In this document: positions 54,867-62,734 of the stretch, one piece after another | Position numbering within the stretch: position 1 is the first letter of the stretch | How the letters are laid out: every line of letters begins with the position of its first letter | Origin: Achromobacter ruhlandii | GTDB lineage: Bacteria; Pseudomonadota; Gammaproteobacteria; Burkholderiales; Burkholderiaceae_B | DNA length: 64,000 nt | Reading direction: 5' to 3' | Assembly: GCF_902859695.1 (NCBI RefSeq) | Contig: NZ_CADIJL010000001.1 | Coordinates: 1-64,000, forward strand | Notes under the pieces: generated by a model | Seen by the model: only the letters and a program-made list of their open reading frames with translations | The model's database searches: none | What the model was told of the DNA's origin: nothing | Made by a program: the position numbers and the translations under genes

Positions 54867-55844
54867 ATGCACTGTGTAGAAATCTCCCGCCCCGGCGGCC
54901 CCGAGGTCCTGGTTCCCGCCGAACGCCCCACGCCCGAGGCCGGCAAGGGCGAAGTGCTGATTAAGGTCAGCGCCGCGGGCGTCAACCGTCCCGACGTGTT
55001 CCAGCGCAAGGGCAACTATGCGCCGCCCCCCGGGGCGTCCGACCTGCCGGGCCTGGAAGTGGCCGGTGAAATCGTCGGCGGCGACCTGGCCGGCAGCGGC
55101 CTGGCGCTGGGCGACAAGGTGTGCGCGCTGGTCGCGGGCGGCGGCTACGCCGAATACTGCGTCGCGCCGGCCGCCCAGTGCCTGCCGATTCCCAAGGGCC
55201 TGTCCGATATCGAAGCCGCCGGCCTGCCGGAAACCTACTTTACGGTCTGGAGCAACGTGTTCGACCGCGGCCGCCTGGCCGATGGCGAGATCCTGCTGGT
55301 GCACGGCGGCGCCAGCGGCATCGGCACCACGGCCATCCAGCTGGCCCGCGCCCTGGGCAACACGGTCTACGCCACCGTGGGCAGCGATGACCGCGCCCGC
55401 GCGGTCGAGGCCCTGGGCGCCGCGCGCGGCATCAATTACAAGACGCAGGACTTCGTCAAGGAAGTGAAGGACGCCACCGGCGGCCGCGGCGTCGACGTGA
55501 TCCTGGACATGGTGGCCGGCGATTACATCGCCCGCGACATGCAGTGCCTGGCCGACGACGGCCGCATCGTCATCATCGCCCAGTTGGGCGGCGCGCAGGC
55601 CAATGTCGATACCAGCCAGGTCATGCGCCGCCGCCTGACCATCACCGGCTCCACCCTGCGGCCGCGCCCGGTAGCCTTCAAGGGCGCCATCGCCCGGGCG
55701 CTGCGCGAGCGCGCCTGGCCTCTGCTGGAGCAGGGCGCGATCAAGCCGATCGTGCACGCCACCTTCCCGCTGGCCCAGGCCGCCCAGGCCCACGCCATGA
55801 TGGAAGGCGGCGAGAACATCGGCAAAATCATCCTGACCGTGTAA
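54867..55844 (+). CDS. NAD(P)H:quinone oxidoreductase (zeta-crystallin-like)
   Basis: 325-aa medium-chain dehydrogenase/reductase without zinc ligands. Early motifs are VLIKVSAAGVNRPDVFQRKGNY and LPGLEVAGEIV, the nucleotide-binding loop is VHGGASGIGTTAIQLAR (about residue 150), and the end reads AQAAQAHAMMEGGENIGKIILTV, a family signature of the PIG3/quinone-oxidoreductase group. AAGGAGG lies ahead of the ATG. It stands directly upstream of tpiA, the usual order in Bordetella-type genomes. Confidence 0.92.
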   Translation: MHCVEISRPGGPEVLVPAERPTPEAGKGEVLIKVSAAGVNRPDVFQRKGNYAPPPGASDLPGLEVAGEIVGGDLAGSGLALGDKVCALVAGGGYAEYCVAPAAQCLPIPKGLSDIEAAGLPETYFTVWSNVFDRGRLADGEILLVHGGASGIGTTAIQLARALGNTVYATVGSDDRARAVEALGAARGINYKTQDFVKEVKDATGGRGVDVILDMVAGDYIARDMQCLADDGRIVIIAQLGGAQANVDTSQVMRRRLTITGSTLRPRPVAFKGAIARALRERAWPLLEQGAIKPIVHATFPLAQAAQAHAMMEGGENIGKIILTV

Positions 55845-55882
55845 GAATCGCGCGGCGTTCGGCGCGGCGCCGCGCAACAGGA

Positions 55883-55918
55883 TACAATCACGGGTTTCGC
55901 CTGGAATTATTTCCAGGC
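55883..55918 (+). promoter_or_regulatory. tpiA promoter -10 with hairpin at the transcript start
   Basis: TACAAT at 55883-55888 is a good -10 (no clear -35). A stem GCCTGGAA (55899-55906)/TTCCAGGC (55911-55918) closing a TTAT loop would lie at or next to the 5' end of the tpiA transcript, as in leaders where a 5' hairpin protects mRNA. Confidence 0.45.
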
Positions 55919-55972
55919 CAGCCCGTGGGCGGGTGCTTTTCCCCCGGGTTCACCCACTCTGACATTTGCGCC

Positions 55973-56719
55973 ATGACTTCAGTCGAACACCGCGCCCGCC
56001 TCGTGCTGGGCAACTGGAAGATGCACGGCAACCTGGCCGAGAATGCCGCGTTGCTGACCGAACTGCGCGCCGCGGATGCCGCCAGCCATTGCGAAATCGG
56101 CGTCTGCGTTCCGTTTCCGTACCTGGCGCAGGCCGCCTCGGCCCTGACCGGCAGCGCCGTGTCGTGGGGCGCGCAGGACGTCAGCGCCCACGACAAGGGC
56201 GCCTACACGGGCGAAGTCGCCGGCGCCATGCTCAAGGAATTCGGCTGCCGTTATGCGCTGGCCGGCCACTCCGAGCGCCGCGTGCTGCACGGTGAAACCG
56301 ACCAGATGGTCGCCGACAAGGCGCGTGCGGCCCTGGCCGCCGGCCTGACCCCGGTGGTGTGCGTGGGCGAGTCCCTGGCCGACCGCGAGGCCGGCAACAC
56401 GCTGGCCGTGATCGAGCGCCAGCTCAAGCCGGTGCTGGCGCTGGGCGCCGAGGCCGTCTCGCGCATGGTGCTGGCCTACGAGCCCGTCTGGGCCATCGGC
56501 ACCGGCCGCACCGCCAGCCCCGAGCAGGCGCAGGAAGTCCACGGCGCCATCCGCGCCGCCCTGGCCGCGCTGGGCGCGGCCCAGGTGCAGGTTTTGTACG
56601 GCGGCAGCGTCAAAGCTGCCAATGCCGCCAGTTTGTTCGCCATGACTGATATCGACGGAGCCCTGGTCGGCGGCGCGTCGCTCGTGGCCGAAGAATTTTT
56701 GCGAATCGCCGCCATCTAA
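55973..56719 (+). CDS. tpiA: Triosephosphate isomerase
   Basis: 248-aa glycolytic enzyme interconverting dihydroxyacetone phosphate and glyceraldehyde 3-phosphate. Active-site lysine is in LVLGNWKMHG, the histidine in YALAGHSERR, the catalytic glutamate in VLAYEPVWAIGTGRTAS (also the mobile loop), and the phosphate-binding end reads VLYGGSVKAAN and DGALVGGASL. The length is normal. It is followed 22 bases later by secG. Confidence 0.97.
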   Translation: MTSVEHRARLVLGNWKMHGNLAENAALLTELRAADAASHCEIGVCVPFPYLAQAASALTGSAVSWGAQDVSAHDKGAYTGEVAGAMLKEFGCRYALAGHSERRVLHGETDQMVADKARAALAAGLTPVVCVGESLADREAGNTLAVIERQLKPVLALGAEAVSRMVLAYEPVWAIGTGRTASPEQAQEVHGAIRAALAALGAAQVQVLYGGSVKAANAASLFAMTDIDGALVGGASLVAEEFLRIAAI

Positions 56720-56740
56720 GTTTCCGTTCCGGAGTCTGTA

Positions 56741-57232
56741 ATGCCCTTGATGCTCAAACTTCTGCTGGCCGTCCAAGTGATCTCGGCGCTGGCTATCATC
56801 GTGCTGGTCCTGCTGCAGCAGGGCAAAGGCGCCGACATGGGGTCCGCGTTCGGCAGCGGCTCGTCGGGCAGCCTGTTCGGCGCCACCGGCGCGGCCAACT
56901 TCCTGTCGCGCGCCACCAAGTGGGCCGCGGTGGTCTTCTTTGCCTCCACGGCCGGCCTGGCCTATGTCAGCCACAAGGGCACCAGCGGCCCGGCCGTCGA
57001 CTCCGGCGTGATGCAGAACTTCCCGGCCGACCGTTCCGTGCCGCAGGTGCCGGGCGCCGCGCCCGCTCCGCAGGGCGCCGGTGCGTCGTCGGTGCCGGGC
57101 GCCTCGTCCGTGCCGGGCGCGGCCTCGTCGGTGCCTGGCGCCGGTTCGGCCCCGGCTGCCAAGCCGGACGCCTCGGTGCCGTCGGCCCCGGCCGCTTCGG
57201 GCGACAAGCCGGCTGAAACGCCGGCCAAGTAA
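56741..57232 (+). CDS. secG: Preprotein translocase subunit SecG, with long repeat-containing tail
   Basis: 163-aa component of the SecYEG channel. Two membrane helices (about residues 5-25 and 57-77) flank the cytoplasmic loop with the conserved QQGKGADMGSAFGSGSSGSLFGATGA motif. The C-terminal 80 residues are a low-complexity Ala/Pro/Ser/Val tail that repeats SSVPGA (three near-identical copies, about residues 115-135) and ends in a Pro/Ala/Lys stretch. Usual SecG proteins are about 75-115 aa, so the tail is an addition. GGAG precedes the ATG. Confidence 0.95.
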   Translation: MPLMLKLLLAVQVISALAIIVLVLLQQGKGADMGSAFGSGSSGSLFGATGAANFLSRATKWAAVVFFASTAGLAYVSHKGTSGPAVDSGVMQNFPADRSVPQVPGAAPAPQGAGASSVPGASSVPGAASSVPGAGSAPAAKPDASVPSAPAASGDKPAETPAK

Positions 57233-57249
57233 GCCTCGACAGCATGAGA

Positions 57250-57277
57250 AAGGCCGGCGGATCGCCGGCCTTTTTTC
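57250..57277 (+). terminator. Intrinsic terminator of secG
   Basis: AAGGCCGGCG (57250-57259) pairs with CGCCGGCCTT (57263-57272) around GAT, followed by TTTT. Confidence 0.92.
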
Positions 57278-57321
57278 TTGGTGGCGCCGCAGCGGCGCCG
57301 GTTGGTGGGGCAAGGATGCGT

Positions 57322-57501
57322 TCAGGCGCCCGGCAGCATGTGGCGCGCCGACACCGCCAGGATGCGTTCAGCGGATTCGCGCAGCTGGCGCGCTTCGCGG
57401 TAGGCCCGCAACGACAAAACGGCGTCGTAGCGGCGCGAACTGCGCGGGCCGGCGAGCAGCGTGGGGCGACGAGCCAGAATGGGGGAGATCAGACGTTGCA
57501 T
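57322..57501 (-). CDS. Possible small basic protein, 59 aa
   Basis: A minus-strand frame starting MQRLISPILARRPTLLAGPR, Arg-rich (12 arginines), then a probable helix (YDAVLSLRAYREARQLRESAERILAV) and ending HMLPGA. AAGG lies seven bases before the ATG. No family was recognised. A 12-bp direct repeat, GGATGCGTTCAG (57314-57325 and 57360-57371), overlaps its C-terminal end. The amphipathic helix makes it look like a real protein, but short length keeps confidence moderate. Confidence 0.5.
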   Translation of the reverse strand: MQRLISPILARRPTLLAGPRSSRRYDAVLSLRAYREARQLRESAERILAVSARHMLPGA

Positions 57502-57833
57502 GGTGGAACCTTTCTACGGGCCTGAGGCCCTGTTGTGTATGGCTGGCATCGTAAGCCGGCCAGGCATGCGCGCCAACGAATTCCCTTTCATATGAATATC
57601 CGGAGGAAATTCCCCGGGAACAACCCCGGGTGTGCGCATGAGGATGCCAGTATTGCCGGGCGACATGACAGATTGATGCCAGCGGCCGTCGCGCTTGTAA
57701 GGGCTTGTTGCCCGAGCGGGAAGGGCCTGTTCGGCAGCGGCGGGGTGAGCGACGTGCCGGGACGAATTGACGCGAAGCGGCAATTGCGTGATAGAATGTT
57801 CGACTTTCCAGGAAAGCACTGCTTTTCCGAGAA
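57502..57833. promoter_or_regulatory. Intergenic region with tRNA-Leu(GAG) promoter
   Basis: Plus-strand promoter TTGACG (57767-57772), 19 bases, TAGAAT (57792-57797) fits the tRNA at 57834. A CCCGGG...CCCGGG hairpin lies at 57613-57630. The frame starting near 57590 runs into the tRNA and is not taken as a gene. Confidence 0.55.
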
Positions 57834-57918
57834 GCCGACGTGGTGAAATTGGTAGACACGCTATCTTGAGGGGGTAGTGGCGAAAGCTGTGCGAGTTCGA
57901 GTCTCGCCGTCGGCACCA
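57834..57918 (+). tRNA. tRNA-Leu(GAG)
   Basis: 85 nt with encoded CCA and no intron. Acceptor GCCGACG/CGTCGGC, anticodon stem CTATC/GGTAG (one G-T pair) around TTGAGGG (anticodon GAG), variable arm TGGCGAAAGCTG, T loop AGTTCGAGTCT. Confidence 0.96.
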
Positions 57919-57931
57919 GGAATTCCTCGTG

Positions 57932-57970
57932 AAACGCCCGCTGAAACGCAAGTTCCAGCGGGCGTTTTGC
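57932..57970 (+). terminator. Intrinsic terminator after tRNA-Leu(GAG)
   Basis: AAACGCCCGCTG (57932-57943) pairs with CAGCGGGCGTTT (57956-57967), then TTTT. Confidence 0.88.
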
Positions 57971-58111
57971 ATGGGCGCTCCATATATGGCCCCGGTGTGG
58001 CCTGCCCCAACGTCGCTGGCGCATGGCGCTAGGCGCTAGGCGCATGGCCGATCCTTGCGCGCGAGCCCGCCTTCTGCTTTACCCCTCCTGCTTTACCTTT
58101 CCTTCACCAAC

Positions 58112-58129
58112 CTTTCATTTAGCTGTTAT
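58112..58129 (+). promoter_or_regulatory. Pho-box-like site upstream of phoX
   Basis: CTTTCATTTAGCTGTTAT matches the E. coli PhoB consensus CTGTCATAAATCTGTCAT at 13 of 18 positions, with the two half-sites 11 bases apart. A CTTTAC direct repeat (near 58076 and 58091) lies just upstream. It is about 85 bases before the phoX start codon. Confidence 0.5.
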
Positions 58130-58214
58130 TCCCACGTCATGTTGGGGAACGATCATGCCGCCAGGCTGGATCGCGGGTGAACCGGCCAGAACATCGAAAA
58201 TGACAGGAAATCTG

Positions 58215-60323
58215 ATGAGCGTTTCGGACCAGGACGACATCCCGTCCAACCCCTCCACGGCACCGCATTTCAATGAAGTGGTGCGACGCGCGGTGTCGCG
58301 TCGCGGTTTTCTCAAGGCTGGCCTGGGGGCTGGCGCCGTCGGCTTCATGGGCGCGGGCCTGACCGCCTGTGGCGGGGATGACAACGATGACGATTCCCCC
58401 GCCGGCGAAAATCCCGGCGCCACCAACCCCGGCGGCGAAACGCCCGCCAAGCCGGTGGAACTCAATTTCAAGGCCGTGCCCATCAGCACCGCCGACACCG
58501 TGGTGGTGCCCGAGGGCTACCAGTTCGCCGTGATCAGCCGCTGGGGCGATCCGCTGTTCGCCGGCGCGCCGGCCTTCAAGGCCGATGCCAGCAACGGCGG
58601 CGACGACCAGGCCCGCCAGCTGGGCTACAACCATGACGGCCTGCATTTCTTCCCGATCGACGGCACCGATAGCGTCAATGGCAGCAGCGTGGAAGGCCTG
58701 ATGGTCACCAACCACGAATACACCACGCCCGAGTACTTCTATCCCGTCGGCGTGCAGCCCGGCAACGCGCAGTGGAACCTGGACTGGGTGCGCAAGTCGC
58801 AGCACGCGCACGGCGTGTCGGTGCGCCATCTGCGTCTGACCAATGGCAAGTGGGAAGCGGTGCTGGATTCGCCCTTCAACCGCAGCGTCAATGCCAACGT
58901 CGCCATGCAACTGGTGGGACCGGCCGCCGGCAACCGCCTGGTGCGCACCAACGCCGACCCGTCGGGCACGCGCTGCTTCGGCACCTTCGGCAATTGCGGC
59001 AACGGCTACACGCTGTGGAACACCTACCTGACGTGCGAAGAGAACTTCACCGACTACTTCGGCGTCGGCACGGCCGACCCGGCCACGGTGAACTATCCCG
59101 ACGCCGAATACCAGGCGCACATGGAGCGCTACAAGGGCTCGGGCAAGACCTCCAGCAGCTCGTACCGCTGGGATCACTACGACAACCGCTTCAACTGGGC
59201 GATGGAGCCCAACGAATACAACCGTTGCGGCTGGGTGGTGGAGATCGATCCGTTCGATCCGAACTCCACGCCCAAGAAACTGACCGCGCTGGGCCGCTTC
59301 AAGCACGAGAACGCGGCGATGACGCTGGCCGATGACAAGCGCGTGGTGGTCTACATGGGCGACGACCAGGTCAGCGAGTACATCTACAAGTTCGTGTCCG
59401 ACGGCAAGTACGACCCGGCCCGCCCGGCGCTGAACCGCCTGCTGCTGGACAAGGGCACGCTGTACGTCGCGCGCTTCCTGGACGGCGCCGCGCAGGGCGA
59501 TGCCATGGGCGTGGGCGAGTGGATCCCGCTCAAGCTCGACACGCCGGCGCTGGCCGGCGGCACCCTGGGCGCGCTGTTCAACCAGGACATGGGCGAACTG
59601 CTGGTCAAGACCCGCCAGGCCGCCGATGCGGTGGGCGCGACGCCGATGGACCGGCCCGAGTGGATCACCACCCACCCGACCACCCGCGAAGCCTACGTCA
59701 CGCTGACCAACAACAGCTCGCGCGGCAGCAGCAGCGCGCGCTATCCGGGCGGCCCCCAGCATCCGGGCGCCAACGATGCCAACCCCCGCACCGGCAACCA
59801 GTACGGCCAGATCGTGCGCTGGCGCGAGAAGAACGGCGATCCGGCGTCGCTGACGTTCGAGTGGGACATCTTCGTGCTGGCCGGCAACCCGACGCTGTAT
59901 CCGCGCACCGACCTGCGCAGCGGCTCGGCCAACGTCACGGCGGACAACACCTTCAACAGCCCGGATGGCCTGGCTTTCGACAAGCGCGGCCTGCTGTGGA
60001 TCGAGACGGACGGCAACTACTCCAACACCGGCGCCTACGCCGGCCAGGGTAACAACCAGATGCTGGTGGCCAATCCGGCCACCAAGGAAATCCGCCGCTT
60101 CATGACGGGGCCCATCGGGTGCGAAGTGACCGGCCTGACCTGGACGCCGGACCAGAAGTACCTGTTCATCAACATCCAGCACCCGGGCGAAGGTCCGAGC
60201 GTGACGGATGCGCAGAACAATCCGCTGATGGCATCCAAGTGGCCCGACGACGCCACCGCCACGCGGCCGCGCCCGGCCACGGTGGTGATCTGGAAGCAGG
60301 ACGGCAGCGCCGTCGGCACCTGA
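58215..60323 (+). CDS. PhoX-family alkaline phosphatase (DUF839)
   Basis: 702-aa secreted phosphatase of the PhoX type (Ca/Fe-dependent in known members). The leader has a twin-arginine motif SRRGFLKAGLGAG (RR at residues 29-30) and then LTACGGDD, whose LTAC could be a Tat lipobox. Characteristic parts are NHDGLHFFPIDG, LMVTNHEYTTPEYFYPVG, GTFGNCGNGYTLWNTYLTCEENFTDYFG, GWVVEIDPFDP, ALGRFKHENAA and NSPDGLAFDKRGLLWIETDGNYS. The ATG at 58215 has AGGAA; another ATG lies 15 bases upstream. A Pho-box-like site suggests induction by phosphate starvation. Confidence 0.92.
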   Translation: MSVSDQDDIPSNPSTAPHFNEVVRRAVSRRGFLKAGLGAGAVGFMGAGLTACGGDDNDDDSPAGENPGATNPGGETPAKPVELNFKAVPISTADTVVVPEGYQFAVISRWGDPLFAGAPAFKADASNGGDDQARQLGYNHDGLHFFPIDGTDSVNGSSVEGLMVTNHEYTTPEYFYPVGVQPGNAQWNLDWVRKSQHAHGVSVRHLRLTNGKWEAVLDSPFNRSVNANVAMQLVGPAAGNRLVRTNADPSGTRCFGTFGNCGNGYTLWNTYLTCEENFTDYFGVGTADPATVNYPDAEYQAHMERYKGSGKTSSSSYRWDHYDNRFNWAMEPNEYNRCGWVVEIDPFDPNSTPKKLTALGRFKHENAAMTLADDKRVVVYMGDDQVSEYIYKFVSDGKYDPARPALNRLLLDKGTLYVARFLDGAAQGDAMGVGEWIPLKLDTPALAGGTLGALFNQDMGELLVKTRQAADAVGATPMDRPEWITTHPTTREAYVTLTNNSSRGSSSARYPGGPQHPGANDANPRTGNQYGQIVRWREKNGDPASLTFEWDIFVLAGNPTLYPRTDLRSGSANVTADNTFNSPDGLAFDKRGLLWIETDGNYSNTGAYAGQGNNQMLVANPATKEIRRFMTGPIGCEVTGLTWTPDQKYLFINIQHPGEGPSVTDAQNNPLMASKWPDDATATRPRPATVVIWKQDGSAVGT

Positions 60324-60384
60324 CGACGATGCGCCGGATGGCGGCGGGCCGCGTGCCCGCCATCGTCGTGGCGCAGGCGTGAAT

Positions 60385-60418
60385 GGCCGGCACCTTGTGT
60401 GCCGGCTTCTTTTTTTTG
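60385..60418 (+). terminator. Intrinsic terminator after phoX
   Basis: GCCGGCAC (60386-60393) pairs with GTGCCGGC (60399-60406), followed by TTCTTTTTTTT. Confidence 0.9.
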
Positions 60419-60470
60419 GGGCGGCGGCGCGCTGCCGGGCGTGCGTGGGAAAAGCGCCGTCCGCCTGCCG

Positions 60471-60776
60471 TCAATGCAGGTTGTGGCCGAAGGCAATGGC
60501 CGCGGCCACGAAGGTCGCGGCGCCGATGCCGGCCAGCCAGTAGGCCCGCCGGGCCGCCATCGCCTCATTGCGGCCGAACGCCACCAGCAGTGCGATCAGC
60601 GACCAGATGCCGGTGAAGGCGAGCAGGGCGAGGGTGTAGACGAAACCGGACAGGTCGTAGCCCCCGCCGCCGATGGACGGATAATCCGGGCTGCGCGGCC
60701 AGAGCAGGGCCACGTGCGGCACGGTGACCAGCGCGAACACGGCCAGCCAGATCAGGAATCGGCGGTCTTTCAGCAT
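60471..60776 (-). CDS. Small hypothetical membrane protein, 101 aa
   Basis: Not recognised. Three membrane helices can be picked out (about residues 7-24, 45-68 and 78-95) in the frame starting MLKDRRFLIWLAVFALVTVPH; the N-terminus is positively charged. GGAG lies nine bases before the ATG at 60776. There is no enzyme motif. It lies between the phoX terminator and a short gene remnant. Confidence 0.7.
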   Translation of the reverse strand: MLKDRRFLIWLAVFALVTVPHVALLWPRSPDYPSIGGGGYDLSGFVYTLALLAFTGIWSLIALLVAFGRNEAMAARRAYWLAGIGAATFVAAAIAFGHNLH

Positions 60777-60855
60777 GGGTGGGCTCCGGATGGGGGAAAC
60801 CGTAGTCTGACACCATTTGCGCCAGATCCGGCGCCGCCGTCGGCGCGGCCGCGAC

Positions 60856-60957
60856 TCACACGGCGGCCGGCGCTTCGCCCTGGTAGGCGTGGTGCAGCAT
60901 CGCAATGAAGTCTTCGGCCTTGGGCAAGACCGCGTGCACCACCCGGCTGACGGCCAT
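60856..60957 (-). pseudogene. Short coding remnant, 33 codons
   Basis: A minus-strand frame, VLPKAEDFIAMLHHAYQGEA, with protein-like composition. On its 5' side is a run of seven C's (minus strand); dropping one base there would join it to an upstream ATG (MNSLPPG...). This fits either a frameshifted small gene or a fragment. No family was recognised. Confidence 0.3.
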
Positions 60958-61298
60958 GCCGGGGGGGCAGGGAGTTCATCACCGGGGAGGGGGACGGGGC
61001 GGCGCGGGACAGGCTGCGCTTGCGCGCACTATCCGGGATCGCGCGAGGTCCGGGAAACGAATGTTGCTTAAGGGATCTTCAAGCGGAACTTGACGATCAG
61101 CGTCGTGGCGCGGAGGCGCGGCGCCGACGTATCGCTGCACGGGGCCAGGCATTCGAGGTCATTGGCTACAAAACTGGAACAGTTTGTTCCGGGAAAAATC
61201 GCCGTTTTTGGCCCGGGGGCGGTGGTCGCCCGCGATGGCGGCCAGTAGAATTTGCTCACTCCCTACCCCTCTATCTACCAGTCGAAAGGCATATCCTC
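60958..61298. promoter_or_regulatory. Upstream region of the nitroreductase gene with perfect palindrome
   Basis: Holds a perfect 15-base palindrome, GGAACA-GTT-TGTTCC (61176-61190), about 110 bases before the nitroreductase ATG, and a TAGAAT -10 candidate near 61247. The palindrome looks like a dimeric repressor site; the regulator is not identified. No other gene was found. Confidence 0.5.
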
Positions 61299-61898
61299 AT
61301 GAGCAACGCATACCTCGACGCACTGAAGAAGCGCCGCACGCAGTATTCGCTGGGCCGCAACCTGTCCGCCTCGAAAGAGGAACTGGCGTCCCTGATCCAG
61401 GAAGCGATCAAGCACAGCCCCTCGTCGTTCAATTCGCAGAGCTCGCGCGCCGTGATCCTGTTCGGCGCCGAAAGCGACAAGCTGTGGAACCTGGCCACCG
61501 AGGAAGTGCGCAAGGTCGCTCCGGCCGAGAGCTTCCCCCAGACCGAAGCCAAGCTCAAGAGCTTTGCCGCTGGCGTGGGCACCGTGCTGTTCTTCGAAGA
61601 CCAGGACGTGGTGCGCAGCCTGCAAGAGAAATTCGCGCTGTACGCCGACAACTTCCCGGTGTGGTCGGAACAGGCGGGCGGCATGGCCCAGCTGTCGGTC
61701 TGGACCGCGCTGGCCAACGCCGGCGTGGGCGCCAGCCTGCAGCACTACAACCCGCTGATCGACGCCGCCGTGGCGCGTGAATGGAATGTGCCCGCCAGCT
61801 GGAAGCTGCGCGCGCAGATGCCGTTCGGCTCCAATGAAAACGGCTTTGGCGAAAAGGCCTTCATGGACGACGCCGAGCGCTTCCGCGTGTTCGGCTGA
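61299..61898 (+). CDS. Nitroreductase-family oxidoreductase
   Basis: 199-aa FMN-dependent oxidoreductase of the small (Frm2/Hbn1-like, COG3560) nitroreductase group. Visible patterns are YLDALKKRRTQYSLGRNLSASKEELASLIQEAIKHSPSSFNSQSSR (FMN-phosphate site), VGTVLFFEDQDVV, QLSVWTALANAGVGASLQHYNPLID and LRAQMPFGS near the end. The size and order of motifs match stress-linked homologues that reduce nitroaromatics or lipid-signalling compounds. GAAAGG precedes the ATG. A terminator follows. Confidence 0.88.
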   Translation: MSNAYLDALKKRRTQYSLGRNLSASKEELASLIQEAIKHSPSSFNSQSSRAVILFGAESDKLWNLATEEVRKVAPAESFPQTEAKLKSFAAGVGTVLFFEDQDVVRSLQEKFALYADNFPVWSEQAGGMAQLSVWTALANAGVGASLQHYNPLIDAAVAREWNVPASWKLRAQMPFGSNENGFGEKAFMDDAERFRVFG

Positions 61899-61937
61899 TC
61901 CGGCGGGCGCCTAGCGCGCCCGGCTTCGGACCGCCAG

Positions 61938-61974
61938 ACCCGCACATCCCGTTCACGGGGTCTGCGGGTTTTTT
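61938..61974 (+). terminator. Intrinsic terminator after the nitroreductase gene
   Basis: CCCGCA (61939-61944) pairs with TGCGGG (61963-61968); an inner CCCGT/ACGGG stem (61948-61959) can extend it; TTTTTT follows. Confidence 0.8.
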
Positions 61975-62105
61975 CATGCAATGCGCCCGTCCGCCATGGA
62001 TCGGGAAAACCCGCGGGCCCTGCGGACACGCCAGCGGCCTGGGGCCTGTCGGGGCTGCGGACAGGCATAATCCGAGGTTTTGTCCGTATCCAGAAAGGCC
62101 CCGCC

Positions 62106-62720
62106 GTGACCGACGCCGTCCCCATCAGCCAAGCCGACTACGACCTGCCCCTAGAAACGCTGGAGGCCCATCTGCTGGCGCAGCGCCAGCGCGCCGCCGA
62201 CGTGGTCAACGCGGCCACGCGCACGTGGACCTGGATCCGCCATGGGTCGTTTCTCGCGTCCATTGTCATCGTCGGCATCGAGAAGCTGACCACCGGCAAG
62301 GTGGGCGCCCATACCGCCGTGTTCGCCAGCGTGATGCTGTTGATGGCGCTGAGCTTCATCGCCGCCGCCAAGACGCGCCGCATCATCAAGGGCCTGGGCA
62401 ACGGCCAGCCCACGCCCAAGTGGGTGCTCAAGCGCATGATCCGCAAGACCATCTTCAAGGGCGCCGCCAGCCTGAAGGGATCGGCGCGTTTTTATGCGGA
62501 CCGCTTCGTGCTGGATCAGAATGGCAGCCATTTCGAGTCCGCCTACGAGAACGACAAGATCGAATTGATCGCGCTGACGCCGGATTATCTGCAGATCATT
62601 CCGGTGCAGCGCCAGGACGTGCCGGACGAGGTGTATTTCATTCCGCTGGCGCAGGTCAGCCAGCCCGAGGAACTGCTGAAGTTCCTGGGCGGCAAGCCGA
62701 ACTACGTGGATGCGGCCTGA
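62106..62720 (+). CDS. Hypothetical two-helix membrane protein, 204 aa
   Basis: Not firmly recognised. Two membrane helices (about residues 47-62 and 72-90) follow a helical N-terminus, then a cytoplasmic domain (about 120-204) with FYADRFVLDQNGSHFESAYENDKIELIALTPDYLQIIPVQRQ. That strand-rich block recalls the YcxB-like domain seen in small membrane proteins, but this is a resemblance only. The GTG at 62106 has AAAGG eight bases before it. It ends just before the convergent exported-protein gene. Confidence 0.65.
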   Translation: MTDAVPISQADYDLPLETLEAHLLAQRQRAADVVNAATRTWTWIRHGSFLASIVIVGIEKLTTGKVGAHTAVFASVMLLMALSFIAAAKTRRIIKGLGNGQPTPKWVLKRMIRKTIFKGAASLKGSARFYADRFVLDQNGSHFESAYENDKIELIALTPDYLQIIPVQRQDVPDEVYFIPLAQVSQPEELLKFLGGKPNYVDAA

Positions 62721-62734
62721 GGGCCGGCGCGGGT

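Noticed and set aside
57590-57846. Plus-strand frame upstream of and into tRNA-Leu(GAG)
   Set aside because: It ends inside the tRNA gene, spans its promoter and has random composition.
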